From positions 657,746 through 721,745 of the forward strand of contig NZ_FMZM01000001.1 in the NCBI RefSeq assembly GCF_900101465.1: 64,000 nucleotides of DNA. Direction: 5' to 3'. The stretch comes from Nocardioides lianchengensis (lineage in GTDB: Bacteria; Actinomycetota; Actinomycetes; Propionibacteriales; Nocardioidaceae). The translations under genes were made by a program, and so were the position numbers. Positions 1 to 7,773 of this stretch are shown piece by piece (the stretch's first letter is position 1; each line of letters starts with the position of its first letter). Under the pieces are notes generated by a model, which had not been told where the DNA came from, searched no databases, and was given only the letters and a program-made list of their open reading frames with translations.

Positions 1-140
1 CCGGCCACCTCCTCCAGACGGGCGACGTCGCGGGCGACCAGGACCAGGTCGTGCCCGCGACGGGCCAGCTGGTCGGCGAAGGACCGGCCGATGCCTGCGG
101 TGGGTCCGGTGACGAGGGCGGTGCCGGTGCGGGAGGACAT
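1..140 (-). CDS. Short-chain dehydrogenase/reductase, N-terminal part (runs off the window)
   Basis: Only the first 46 codons are inside the window; the gene continues to the left. The peptide starts MSSRTGTALVTGPTAGIGRS, which carries the TGxxxGIG dinucleotide-binding motif of classical short-chain dehydrogenases, followed by a beta-strand ending in VARD, the usual site that chooses NAD or NADP. The Ser-Tyr-Lys catalytic residues lie outside the window, so the substrate cannot be inferred. The ATG at 140 is the first in-frame start. A weak CAGACT box lies seven bases before it. The gene is divergent from the parA-like gene at 201. Confidence 0.8.
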   Translation of the reverse strand, partial: MSSRTGTALVTGPTAGIGRSFADQLARRGHDLVLVARDVARLEEVA

Positions 141-187
141 GCGGTGAAGTCTGGCAGGGCCTCCCGGTCGTGCGCCTCCCCGTCGGG

Positions 188-193
188 CATGAT
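188..193 (+). promoter_or_regulatory. Candidate -10 box CATGAT for the ParA-like gene
   Basis: CATGAT ends seven bases before the ATG at 201. This spacing recurs before many starts in this window and would give a leaderless mRNA beginning at or next to the ATG. It supports 201 over the in-frame ATGs at 189 and 192. Motif and spacing are seen; transcription is inferred. Confidence 0.4.
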
Positions 194-200
194 GGACCCG

Positions 201-1001
201 ATGACGACGACACTCGCGGTCGCCAACCAGAAGGGCGGCGTCGCCAAGACCACCTCGGTGGCCTCGATCGGCGCTGCGCTCGCCGAGCTGGGCCACTCGG
301 TGCTGCTCGTCGACCTCGATCCCCAGGCCTGCCTCACCTTCTCCCTCGGCGTCGATCCCGAGGACCTCGAGCTGTCGGTCCACCACGTCCTCACGAAGGG
401 CGTCGAGCCGGGCGAGGTGATCCTCGAGACCGAGGACGGCGTCGACCTCCTCCCGGCCACCATCGAGCTGGCCCGCGCCGAGGCCGACCTGCTGACCCGG
501 ACCGGCCGCGAGCACGTCATCAAGACCGCGATCGAGGACCTCGACGTCGACTACGACTGGATCCTCCTCGACTGCCCGCCGTCGCTCGGCGTCCTCACCG
601 TCGCGGCCCTGACCGCGGCCACCGGCGTCCTGGTGCCGCTGCAGTGCGAGACGCTCTCCCACCGCGGGGTCGGCCAGCTGCTCGACACCGTCCACGACGT
701 ACGGCGCTTCACGAACAAGAAGCTCGAGGTCTGGGGCGTCCTCCCCACCCTGTACGACGGCCGCACCACCCACGCGCGCACGGTCCTGGAGACCATCTCC
801 GAGACGTACGACCTCGAGGTCGTCGAGCCGCCGATCCCGAAGACCATCAAGTTCGCCGAGGCGCCGGCCGCGGGTCGGTCGATCCTGGCCACCAGCCGCT
901 CCAGCAAGGGCGCGGCCGCCTACCGCGAGGTGGCCGCCAATCTGGTCACCCGGTCGCAGCGGAAGCCGGCCCGGCCGGCCAAGCGGGCGAAGAAGAAGTG
1001 A
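201..1001 (+). CDS. ParA-family ATPase
   Basis: This is a 266-residue P-loop ATPase of the ParA/MinD group. The deviant Walker A box KGGVAKTTS lies at residues 11-19, with Ala where most family members have Gly, followed by the Walker A' segment LLVDLDPQ and the Walker B-like WILLDCPPSLG. The C-terminus is a basic tail rich in Lys, Arg and Pro. ParA proteins position DNA or protein cargo by ATP-driven dimerisation on the nucleoid. No ParB gene or parS-like site is visible here, so this looks like an orphan paralogue, not the chromosome-partition operon. The start at 201 fits the family N-terminus, and its stop overlaps the next GTG by four bases. Confidence 0.88.
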   Translation: MTTTLAVANQKGGVAKTTSVASIGAALAELGHSVLLVDLDPQACLTFSLGVDPEDLELSVHHVLTKGVEPGEVILETEDGVDLLPATIELARAEADLLTRTGREHVIKTAIEDLDVDYDWILLDCPPSLGVLTVAALTAATGVLVPLQCETLSHRGVGQLLDTVHDVRRFTNKKLEVWGVLPTLYDGRTTHARTVLETISETYDLEVVEPPIPKTIKFAEAPAAGRSILATSRSSKGAAAYREVAANLVTRSQRKPARPAKRAKKK

Positions 1002-1693
1002 GCCGTCACAAGGCGACCTCGGTCCGCCCCCGCTACGGCCGGATCTCGGTGCTCGGCGCCTCGCTGGCCGTGACCCTGGTCGCCGTGCTCGGCGGCACCG
1101 GCGCGCTGCCGGCGGCGCTCTCCGGCGCCGGGAGCCCGTCGGCGGCCATCGCCCGGGACGACCCGGCGCCGGCCGCCGCGGAGCCGACCCCGAGCGGCAC
1201 CCCGGCGCCCTCGACCGAGACGCAGGCGGACACGCAGGCGGAGGTCGAGACGCAGGCCGAGCCCGAGGTCGATCCCGCCGCCGACACCACGCTCCCGGCC
1301 GACTCGGGCAGCGGACGCCGGATCGTGTTCAGCGAGAGCCGCCAGCGGGTGTGGCTGATCGAGGACGACGAGCAGGTCCGCCGTACCTATCTGGCGTCGG
1401 GGAGCCTCACCGACAACCTCGACCCCGGCACGTACGACGTCTACTCGCGCTCCGAGGACGCCGTCGGCATCGACGACTCCGGGACGATGAAGTACTTCGT
1501 GCGCTTCACCCGCGGCGACACCGGCGCGGCCATCGGGTTCCACGACATCCCGGTGGACGAGGGCAAGCGGGTCCAGACCCTGGCCCAGCTCGGCACCCCG
1601 CAGTCGCACGGCTGCATCCGCCAGAAGCGCTCCGACGCGATCGCCCTGTGGGACTTCGCCCCGCTCGGCACCACCGTCGTCGTCACCGCGTAG
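998..1693 (+). CDS. L,D-transpeptidase (YkuD domain), membrane-anchored
   Basis: The product is 231 residues. A short basic N-terminus is followed by a hydrophobic segment near residues 15-40, a signal peptide or anchor. A long Ala/Pro/Thr/Glu linker with repeated TQAE units spans about residues 50-100, and the YkuD catalytic domain is C-terminal. The motif SHGCIR near residue 206 holds the nucleophilic Cys and the conserved His and Arg. Enzymes of this family make 3-3 peptidoglycan cross-links outside the membrane. The GTG start at 998 overlaps the parA stop (GTGA), so the two genes are probably translationally coupled; the functional link is unclear. A strong hairpin follows the stop. Confidence 0.88.
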   Translation: MSRHKATSVRPRYGRISVLGASLAVTLVAVLGGTGALPAALSGAGSPSAAIARDDPAPAAAEPTPSGTPAPSTETQADTQAEVETQAEPEVDPAADTTLPADSGSGRRIVFSESRQRVWLIEDDEQVRRTYLASGSLTDNLDPGTYDVYSRSEDAVGIDDSGTMKYFVRFTRGDTGAAIGFHDIPVDEGKRVQTLAQLGTPQSHGCIRQKRSDAIALWDFAPLGTTVVVTA

Positions 1694-1704
1694 GCCCGAA
1701 CGCG

Positions 1705-1743
1705 CCGGAGCCCCCGGCGTACCAGGTACGCCGGGGGCTCCGG
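1705..1743. terminator. 19-bp hairpin between convergent genes
   Basis: A near-perfect inverted repeat, with arms of about 19 bp around GGAGCCCCCGGCGTACC and a one-base centre, sits between the L,D-transpeptidase stop and the stop of the helicase on the other strand. No T-tract follows, as is usual for high-GC actinobacterial terminators. It would serve both strands. Confidence 0.8.
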
Positions 1744-1762
1744 GTCGATCGGTCGGGGACGC

Positions 1763-3220
1763 TCAGGCGTCGGCCGGGGCGGCGCTCGCCTGGCCCTCGC
1801 CGGAGCCGCCCTGCCCACCCGAGCCGCCGCGCCGACGGCGACGACGGTTGCGGCTGGCGCCGGCGGGACGCTCGCCGCCCTCGGCCGGGGCACCCTCGGC
1901 CGCGGGGGCCGAGCCCTCGGCGACGGTCTCGCCGCTGCGGGTGCGGGTGCGGCTGCGGTTGCTGCGGGCGCGCGCGGGGCGGTCGCCGTCGCGGCGGTCC
2001 CGGTCCTCACGCGGCTTGCGCTCGACGGGGGCCGGGTCGACGACGCGGCCCTTGGTGCCGGGGGCGATGCCCTGGTCGTGGAAGAGGTGCTCGGAGGTGG
2101 AGTAGGTCTCGACCGGCTCGTCGAACGGCAGGTCGAGGGCCTTGTTGATCATCTTCCAGCGGTGCAGGTCGGCCCAGTCGACGAAGGTGATCGCGATGCC
2201 GGAGGCCCCCGCGCGGCCGGTGCGGCCGATCCGGTGGACGTAGGTCTTGTCGTCCTCGGGGCAGGTGTAGTTGATGACGTGGGAGACGCCCCGGACGTCG
2301 ATGCCGCGGGCGGCGACGTCGGTGGCGACCAGGACCTGGATCTTGTCCTCGCGGAACTTGGTCAGCGCCTTCTCGCGCGCCACCTGCGCCATGTCGCCGT
2401 GCAGCGGGCTGGCCTTGAAGCCGCGCTCGGTCAGGTCGTCGGCGACCCGCTGGGCCTGCCGCTTGGTGCGGGTGAAGACGATGATCTTCTCGACGTCCTC
2501 GGCCTGCAGGATCCGGCCGATGATCTCGGGCTTGTCGAGGTCATGGGCCTGGTAGATGAACTGCGCGGTCGCCGGCACCGTCGCGTTCTCGTACGACGAC
2601 TCGGCGCGGATGTTCATCGGGTGCCGCATGTGCATGCGGGCCAGGGACACGATCGCCGACGGCATGGTGGCCGAGAAGAGCATGGTCTGGCGGGTCTCGG
2701 GCGTCATCCGCAGCAGCCGCTCGACGTCGGGCAGGAAGCCCAGGTCGAGCATCTCGTCGGCCTCGTCGAGGACCAGCGCGTGAACGTGGGACAGGTCGAG
2801 GGCCCGGCGGTTGGCCAGGTCGATCAGCCGACCGGGCGTGCCGACGACGATGTCGACGCCGGACTCGAGGGCCTCCAGCTGCGTGTCGTAGCCGACGCCG
2901 CCGTAGACGGTCAGGACCCGGAGACCGGTGTCCTTGCTGGCCACCGACATGTCGCTGGAGACCTGGAGCGCGAGCTCACGGGTCGGCGCGACGATGAGGG
3001 CCTGCGGCTTGCCCTGGGGCAGGTCGGCGTACGCCGGGTCGGTCGGCGAGACGCTGCGCTGCAGCACCGGGATGCCGAACGCGAGGGTCTTGCCGGTGCC
3101 GGTGCGGGCCTGCCCGATCAGGTCGGTGCCCATCAGCGCGACGGAGAGGGTCATCTCCTGGATGGCGAAGGGGGTGGTGATGCCGGCGCGCTCGAGCGCG
3201 TCGCAAATCTCGGGAAGCAC
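1763..3220 (-). CDS. DEAD-box RNA helicase (RhlE-like)
   Basis: The ATP-dependent RNA helicase motifs are in the usual order: Q-motif (PFAIQ), motif I ARTGTGKT, Ia PTRELALQ, Ib TPGRL, II DEAD, III SAT, IV IVFTRTK, V ATDVAARGID and VI HRIGRTGRAG. The last 100 residues form a basic, low-complexity tail (Arg-rich blocks, then Gly/Ala-rich), typical of actinobacterial RhlE/CsdA-type helicases that act on ribosome assembly or mRNA. The first standard start codon, GTG at 3220, begins inside the conserved N-terminal motif. The frame stays open upstream to a TGA and contains TTFRELG, including the Phe normally found about 17 residues before the Q-motif. A CTG at 3244 or 3268 may therefore be the real start. 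Confidence 0.92.
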   Translation of the reverse strand: MLPEICDALERAGITTPFAIQEMTLSVALMGTDLIGQARTGTGKTLAFGIPVLQRSVSPTDPAYADLPQGKPQALIVAPTRELALQVSSDMSVASKDTGLRVLTVYGGVGYDTQLEALESGVDIVVGTPGRLIDLANRRALDLSHVHALVLDEADEMLDLGFLPDVERLLRMTPETRQTMLFSATMPSAIVSLARMHMRHPMNIRAESSYENATVPATAQFIYQAHDLDKPEIIGRILQAEDVEKIIVFTRTKRQAQRVADDLTERGFKASPLHGDMAQVAREKALTKFREDKIQVLVATDVAARGIDVRGVSHVINYTCPEDDKTYVHRIGRTGRAGASGIAITFVDWADLHRWKMINKALDLPFDEPVETYSTSEHLFHDQGIAPGTKGRVVDPAPVERKPREDRDRRDGDRPARARSNRSRTRTRSGETVAEGSAPAAEGAPAEGGERPAGASRNRRRRRRGGSGGQGGSGEGQASAAPADA

Positions 3221-3382
3221 CCCGAGCTCTCGGAACGTGGTCAGGATCTTGTCGCTTTCGTGAGTCAGCCGGGATCAACCGAATGATTGTCGGAAGCGGC
3301 GGACTCAGGAGCGGTCTGCCGCGCACATACCGGGCGGCTCGCCATCGGGGCGGGCGCGCCCTCTCGGCGCCCATTCTATCGG

Positions 3383-3388
3383 TAGGGT
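3383..3388 (+). promoter_or_regulatory. Leaderless -10 box TAGGGT for the ferritin-like gene
   Basis: TAGGGT is followed by six bases and then the GTG start at 3395, so the transcript should begin at or next to the start codon. On the other strand, TAGAAT (3378 to 3373) is a candidate -10 for the divergent helicase. The two promoters would lie back to back and could compete for RNA polymerase. Confidence 0.6.
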
Positions 3389-3394
3389 GCGCCC

Positions 3395-4096
3395 GTGGCC
3401 CCATCGACAGCGGACGAGACCCCTCTGGCGTTCCAGGACCCGGTCTACCGCGAGGCGGTCGTCGACCTGCTCGGCGTGATCGCCTACGGCGAGATCTCGG
3501 CGTTCGAGCGACTCGCCGAGGACGCCAAGCTCGCGCCCACCCTCGAGGACAAGGTGGCCATCGCGACGATGGCCAGCAAGGAGTTCTCGAAGGTGGCCTC
3601 GATCCACCAGCGGCTCACCGAGCTCGGGGCCGACCCGTTCGCGGCGATGCAGCCGTTCAGCGAGGCCATCGACCTCTTCCACGAGCACACCGCGCCCTCG
3701 GACTGGTACGAAGGACTCGTCAAGGCGTACGTCGGGGACGGCCTCGCCGACGACTTCTACCGCGAGATCGCGGCGTACCTCGACACCGGCACCCGCGACC
3801 TGGTCGTGGCCTCGATGGAGGACACCGGTCACGCGGCCTTCGCCGTCGAGAAGGTGCGGGCCGCCATCGCCGCCGACCACCGCCTCGGCGGCCGGCTGGC
3901 CCTGTGGGGGCGCCGGCTGATGGGGGAGGCGCTGATCCAGGCGCAGCGGGTCGCGGCCGACCGCGACGCGCTCTCGGCCCTGCTGGCCGGTGGCGTCGAC
4001 CGCCCGGGCCTCGACCTGGCCGCGATCGGCCGGATGTTCACCCGGCTCACCGACCGGCACACCGAGCGGATGGCCGAACTCGGCCTCGCCAGCTGA
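3395..4096 (+). CDS. Ferritin-like fold protein (MiaE-like, Rv3210c family)
   Basis: The 233-residue, mainly helical protein has Glu and His residues spaced as in ferritin-like four-helix bundles (ISAFERLAEDA, MASKEFSKVASIHQRL, EAIDLFHEH, DFYREIAAYLDTG). Actinobacterial members are annotated as ferritin-like proteins related to the tRNA hydroxylase MiaE; substrate and metal use are not established. The neighbourhood (RhlE-type helicase, TetR, DUF3107, MoeZ) matches the M. tuberculosis Rv3211-Rv3206c region. The GTG start at 3395 is supported by a TAGGGT box six bases upstream. The gene converges on the GlsB-type gene. Confidence 0.8.
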   Translation: MAPSTADETPLAFQDPVYREAVVDLLGVIAYGEISAFERLAEDAKLAPTLEDKVAIATMASKEFSKVASIHQRLTELGADPFAAMQPFSEAIDLFHEHTAPSDWYEGLVKAYVGDGLADDFYREIAAYLDTGTRDLVVASMEDTGHAAFAVEKVRAAIAADHRLGGRLALWGRRLMGEALIQAQRVAADRDALSALLAGGVDRPGLDLAAIGRMFTRLTDRHTERMAELGLAS

Positions 4097-4151
4097 CCCG
4101 TCGATCCCAAACCGACACGCCGCGAGAAGCGGACATCCAGTGACGGGTCAG
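4093..4151. terminator. Inverted repeat spanning two convergent gene ends
   Basis: CTGACCCGTC at 4093-4102 is complementary to GACGGGTCAG at 4142-4151. Each arm contains or touches the stop codon of one of two convergent genes. A small CCGC...GCGG hairpin sits in the 39-base loop. A bidirectional termination role is inferred. Confidence 0.45.
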
Positions 4152-4420
4152 GGGCGCTGGCGGGCGGCGGCTGCGGCGGCGAGGGTGACCAGGCCGGCGG
4201 CGACGCCGACCTGCCAGACGTGGCGCCACCAGTCGAACCCGGGGGTCGTGGGCGACCAGATGCTGGTGTAGACGGCGTTGCCGATCAGCACCCCGCCGAC
4301 CCCGCACAGCACGGTGACCCACAGGGGCACCTCGTCCCGACCGCGCGGAGCCAGCCACTTGCCGAGGATGCCGACGACCGCGCCGCCCACCAGGGCCCAC
4401 AGCAGGTCGCTGACGATCAT
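4148..4420 (-). CDS. GlsB/YeaQ/YmgE-type small membrane protein
   Basis: This 90-residue protein has three hydrophobic segments (about residues 5-22, 32-50 and 66-85) and Gly-rich helix motifs (GGAVVGILGKWLAP and CGVGGVLIGNAV), resembling the transglycosylase-associated (GlsB) family. Such proteins sit in the cytoplasmic membrane and are often stress-induced; their biochemical role is unknown. It lies 37 bases downstream of the DUF3107 gene on the same strand, so it is probably co-transcribed with tetR and DUF3107. Confidence 0.75.
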   Translation of the reverse strand: MIVSDLLWALVGGAVVGILGKWLAPRGRDEVPLWVTVLCGVGGVLIGNAVYTSIWSPTTPGFDWWRHVWQVGVAAGLVTLAAAAAARQRP

Positions 4421-4457
4421 CGGTCGGGGTCGTTCCGGGCGGTCGGGTCGGGACGGG

Positions 4458-4679
4458 CTAGCTGCGGAAGCCGACCTGGCCGGCGACGCCGCCGCCGACC
4501 TCGACGTACGAGATGCCCGCGGCGGGGACGATGATCTTGCGGCCCTTGGTGTCGGTCAGGGCGAGGACGCCTCCGGCCGCCACGGCGTCCGCGAGCAGCT
4601 TCTCGACGTTCTCGGCCGTCTCGTCGGTGTCGACCACCAGCTCGCGCGGCGAGTGCTGCACGCCGATCTTGACCTCCAC
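4458..4679 (-). CDS. DUF3107 protein (TB9.4/Rv3208A family)
   Basis: This is a 73-residue soluble protein starting MEVKIGVQHSPRELVVDTDE, with a central Ala-rich helix and the conserved ending KGRKIIVPAAGISYVEVGG. It matches the actinobacterial DUF3107 family, which sits next to the TetR gene in mycobacteria as it does here. The function is unknown. The GTG start is preceded by GAAGGAG at a good distance. The gene follows tetR by 36 bases on the same strand. Confidence 0.85.
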   Translation of the reverse strand: MEVKIGVQHSPRELVVDTDETAENVEKLLADAVAAGGVLALTDTKGRKIIVPAAGISYVEVGGGVAGQVGFRS

Positions 4680-4715
4680 GTGGTGCTCCTTCAGGTAGTT
4701 GATGTTGGGCTTGCG

Positions 4716-5354
4716 TCAGTGCTCGTCGGTCTTGGGGTAGCCGCGGATCCCGCGCCAGGCCAGCCCGGCGACCAGGGCCGCGGCGTCGTTCTGGGCGATG
4801 CCGCCGGCCTCGGTGAGCCAGAACCGGGCCGAGACCTGGGCCATTCCCACGAGCGAGACGGCCAGCAGGCGCGAGGCCTCGTCGGGCAGGCCGGTGTCGT
4901 CGTGGATGACCTCGGCGATCAGGGTCGCGCACTCGGCGGTGACCCGGTCGACGTGGGAACGCACGGCGGGCTCGTTGGTCAGGTCGGACTCGAAGACCAG
5001 CCGGAACGCGCCGGTGTCCTGGGCGACGTACTCGTAGAAGACGTCGATCGTCGCGGCCACCCGCTGCTTGTTGTCCTGGGTGGACTCCAGCGCGCGGCGG
5101 CAGTTGTCGATGATCGCGTCGCAGGAGACGTCGAGCAGCGCGAGGTAGAGGTCGAGCTTGCCGGGGAAGTGCTGGTAGAGCACCGGCTTGGACACCCCGG
5201 CCCGCTCGGCGATGTCGTCCATCGCGGCGGCGTGGTAGCCCTGCGCGACGAAGACGCCGAGCGCCGACTCGAGCAGCTGGGCGCGCCGCTCGCGCCGCGG
5301 CATGCGGCCACCCCGGGGGCGGGCCCCCTCGACGTCGTACTGCCCTGCGCTCAC
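4716..5354 (-). CDS. TetR-family transcriptional regulator (Rv3208-like)
   Basis: The 212-residue protein has an N-terminal TetR helix-turn-helix at about residues 25-70 (RAQLLESALGVFVAQGYHA, then AERAGVSKPVLYQHFPGK), followed by an all-helical ligand-binding and dimerisation domain. Synteny with Rv3208 is strong. The inducer and targets are unknown; the likeliest target is its own operon with DUF3107 and the GlsB-type gene. The GTG start has the upstream Shine-Dalgarno GGAGGAG. It is transcribed divergently from moeZ, so it may also act on moeZ. Confidence 0.88.
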   Translation of the reverse strand: MSAGQYDVEGARPRGGRMPRRERRAQLLESALGVFVAQGYHAAAMDDIAERAGVSKPVLYQHFPGKLDLYLALLDVSCDAIIDNCRRALESTQDNKQRVAATIDVFYEYVAQDTGAFRLVFESDLTNEPAVRSHVDRVTAECATLIAEVIHDDTGLPDEASRLLAVSLVGMAQVSARFWLTEAGGIAQNDAAALVAGLAWRGIRGYPKTDEH

Positions 5355-5513
5355 TGTTGCTCCTCCAAGCGGTCAACCGTCCAGAACCCTACCCGTCCGT
5401 AGCCGCGGTCCGGATGACGGGACGCGGTACGACGGGGCGTGGCGTCGCGGGGAACATGGACGGGACGCGCGGTGTTGCCCGAGCGTTGACGACCTAGCAA
5501 CGAGGAGAGAGTC

Positions 5514-6713
5514 GTGTCCTTCCCGCCCCTGGTGGAGCCCGCGGACGAGCTGACCATCGACGAGGTGCGTCGCTACAGCCGCCACCTGATCATCCCCGAC
5601 GTCGGGATGAGCGGGCAGAAGCGCCTGAAGAACGCCAAGGTCCTCGTGATCGGCGCCGGCGGCCTCGGCAGCCCCGCGCTGCTCTACCTGGCCGCTGCCG
5701 GCGTGCACACGCTCGGCATCGCCGAGTTCGACGAGGTCGACGAGTCCAACCTGCAGCGCCAGATCATCCACGGGCAGTCCGACATCGGGAAGTCCAAGGC
5801 GCAGTCGGCCAAGGAGTCGATCGCCGAGACGAACCCCTACGTCGACGTGATCGTGCACGAGGTCCGCCTCGACAACGACAACGTCATGGAGATCTTCAAG
5901 GGCTACGACCTGATCGTCGACGGCACCGACAACTTCGCGACCCGCTACATGGTCAACGACGCGGCGTACTTCCTCGGGATCCCCTACGTCTGGGGCTCGA
6001 TCTACCGCTTCGACGGCCAGGCCTCGGTCTTCGCCCCGACGATGGCGGACGACGCGCCCTGCTACCGCTGCCTCTACCCCGAGCCGCCGCCGCCGGGCAT
6101 GGTCCCGAGCTGCGCCGAGGGTGGCGTGCTCGGCGTCCTGTGCGCCGCGATCGGCTCGATCCAGGTCAACGAGGCCATCAAGGTCCTCACCGGCATCGGC
6201 GACCCGGCCATCGGCAAGCTGGTCATCTACGACGCCCTCGAGCTGGAGTGGCGCAAGCTGAAGGTCCGCAAGGACCCCAACTGCGCGCTGTGCGGCGAGA
6301 ACCCCACCGTCACCGGCCTGATCGACTACGACGCCTTCTGCGGCGCGATCTCCGACGAGGCGGCCGACGCCGCCGCGGGCTCGACGATCTCGGTCACGAC
6401 GCTGGAGCACATGCTCAAGGAGCGTGAGGAGGGCACCCGCGACTTCGTCCTCGTCGACGTGCGCGAGCCCAACGAGTTCGAGATCAACCGGATCCCCGGG
6501 TCGGTGCTGATCCCGAAGGGCGACTTCCTCAACGGCTCCGCGCTGGAGAAGCTGCCGAGCGACAAGCAGGTCGTCATGCACTGCAAGTCGGGCGTCCGCT
6601 CCGCGGAGACGCTGGCGATCGTGAAGGGTGCCGGCTACGCCGACGCCGTGCACGTCGGCGGTGGCGTGGTGGCCTGGGTCAACCAGATCGACCCCTCGCA
6701 GCCGTCGTACTGA
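5514..6713 (+). CDS. moeZ: Adenylyltransferase/sulfurtransferase MoeZ
   Basis: The 399-residue fusion has an N-terminal MoeB/ThiF/E1-like domain (GAGGLGSP near residue 50; zinc-binding Cys pairs at 183/186 and 257/260) and a C-terminal rhodanese domain whose active loop CKSGVRS starts at Cys357. MoeZ adenylates the C-terminal Gly of small sulfur carriers (MoaD2, CysO, ThiS-like) and converts it to the thiocarboxylate. It so feeds molybdopterin, cysteine and thiamine synthesis. The molybdenum hydroxylase at 19-23 kb in this window needs that cofactor. The GTG start is preceded by GAGGAGAG. A hairpin terminator follows at 6750. Confidence 0.95.
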   Translation: MSFPPLVEPADELTIDEVRRYSRHLIIPDVGMSGQKRLKNAKVLVIGAGGLGSPALLYLAAAGVHTLGIAEFDEVDESNLQRQIIHGQSDIGKSKAQSAKESIAETNPYVDVIVHEVRLDNDNVMEIFKGYDLIVDGTDNFATRYMVNDAAYFLGIPYVWGSIYRFDGQASVFAPTMADDAPCYRCLYPEPPPPGMVPSCAEGGVLGVLCAAIGSIQVNEAIKVLTGIGDPAIGKLVIYDALELEWRKLKVRKDPNCALCGENPTVTGLIDYDAFCGAISDEAADAAAGSTISVTTLEHMLKEREEGTRDFVLVDVREPNEFEINRIPGSVLIPKGDFLNGSALEKLPSDKQVVMHCKSGVRSAETLAIVKGAGYADAVHVGGGVVAWVNQIDPSQPSY

Positions 6714-6749
6714 CCCACCTGGAATGACCACCCGGGCCTGGCCCGGAAT

Positions 6750-6780
6750 GACTACCCGTCCGTAACCCGGACGGGTAGTC
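6750..6780 (+). terminator. moeZ terminator hairpin
   Basis: GACTACCCGTCCG and its exact complement form a 13-bp stem with a TAACC loop, 37 bases after the moeZ stop. A second, weaker CCGGGCC/GGCCCGG-type element lies just before it. Confidence 0.75.
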
Positions 6781-6807
6781 GGCGTTACAGGGGTGTATCC
6801 GATCCGA

Positions 6808-6823
6808 CCGGCGACGTCGCCGG
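6808..6823. repeat. Perfect 16-bp palindrome in the protease leader
   Basis: CCGGCGACGTCGCCGG is a perfect palindrome lying seven bases before the AGGAGG ribosome-binding site of the protease gene. It could be an operator or an mRNA hairpin that affects translation. Function is not shown. Confidence 0.4.
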
Positions 6824-6841
6824 CTGCCTGAGGAGGACCCC

Positions 6842-7723
6842 TTGCTGAAGCTCACCACCCGCCGGATCTCCGGTGCCGTCGCCGTGGCGGCCAGCGCCGT
6901 TCTCGGGACGGCGCTGGCCACCGCCACACCCGCCACCGCCGACGCCGCTGCGGCCTGGGCCCCGGCCGACTCGGCCACGATCACGCCCGGCGTGCAGATG
7001 TACACCGAGGGTGCCCAGTGCACCGGCAACTTCGTGTTCACCGACGGCGCGGGCGCGGTCTACGTCGGGTACGCCGCGCACTGCGCCGGCCTCGGTGAGG
7101 CCACCGACACCGACGGCTGCCAGGCCGCGTCGCTGCCGCTCGGCACCCGGGTCACCTTCAACGAGGGCGGCAGCCTGGTCAGCGAGGGCACCCAGCTCGG
7201 TGCCGGCACCCTGGCCTACTCCTCCTGGCTCACCGAGAAGCAGCTCGGCACCACCGACCCCAACACCTGCGCCTACAACGACTTCGCGCTGGTCAAGGTC
7301 GACGCCGCGGACGTCGCCAAGGTGAACCCGTCGATCCCGTTCTGGGGCGGCCCGACCGGCATCGACACCGACGGCACCGCCGCCGGCGACCGCGTCTACT
7401 CCTACGGCAACTCCAGCCTGCGCGGCGGGCTGACCGTGCTGTCCCCGAAGACCGGCATCAGCCTGGGCGACGCGGCGGCCGACGGCGGCTGGTCGCACCC
7501 GCTCTACACCGTGACCCCGGGCATCCCCGGTGACTCGGGCTCGGCGTTCGTGAGCGCCGACGGCAAGGCGATCGGCACCCTGTCGACCCTGGGTCTGGCC
7601 CCGCTGCCGCTGTCGAACAACATCGGCGACCTCGCCAAGGAGCTGGCCTTCGCCCAGCAGCACTCCGGCATCTCCGGGCTCCAGCTGGTCAACGGCACCG
7701 AGCCCTTCTCGCCGATCCTCTGA
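6842..7723 (+). CDS. Secreted chymotrypsin-fold serine protease
   Basis: The 293-residue protein has a signal peptide (basic start, hydrophobic stretch to about residue 30, cleavage near TPATADA). The mature domain shows the catalytic triad of the trypsin/chymotrypsin clan: His in YAAHCAG, Asp in NDFALVKVD and Ser in GDSGSA. Cys residues in GAQCTG, AHCAG, DGCQ and NTCAY could form disulfides. It is extracellular; the substrate is unknown. The start is a TTG at 6842, supported by a strong AGGAGG Shine-Dalgarno five bases upstream and by the signal peptide beginning there. A strong hairpin follows the stop and overlaps the start of the next gene. Confidence 0.87.
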   Translation: MLKLTTRRISGAVAVAASAVLGTALATATPATADAAAAWAPADSATITPGVQMYTEGAQCTGNFVFTDGAGAVYVGYAAHCAGLGEATDTDGCQAASLPLGTRVTFNEGGSLVSEGTQLGAGTLAYSSWLTEKQLGTTDPNTCAYNDFALVKVDAADVAKVNPSIPFWGGPTGIDTDGTAAGDRVYSYGNSSLRGGLTVLSPKTGISLGDAAADGGWSHPLYTVTPGIPGDSGSAFVSADGKAIGTLSTLGLAPLPLSNNIGDLAKELAFAQQHSGISGLQLVNGTEPFSPIL

Positions 7724-7740
7724 CGGACCGCTCCCTCCGC

Positions 7741-7773
7741 GCACGCCCCCGGCCGTTACGGTCGGGGGCGTGC
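7741..7773. terminator. 15-bp hairpin overlapping the promoter and start codon of the next gene
   Basis: GCACGCCCCCGGCCG pairs with CGGTCGGGGGCGTGC (one G-T pair, TTA loop). It lies 17 bases after the protease stop and should terminate that gene. The right arm also covers the TACGGT box (7757-7762) and the GTG start (7770) of the alkyltransferase-like gene. The element therefore combines terminator, promoter and start site. Confidence 0.65.
7757..7762 (+). promoter_or_regulatory. Leaderless -10 box TACGGT for the alkyltransferase-like gene
   Basis: TACGGT is followed by seven bases and the GTG start at 7770, the leaderless spacing common in this window. The box lies inside the hairpin 7741-7773. 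Confidence 0.55.

Noticed and set aside
201..1001. Chromosome-partition parA
   Set aside because: No parB, parS-like repeat, gidB or replication genes are nearby, so it is treated as an orphan ParA.
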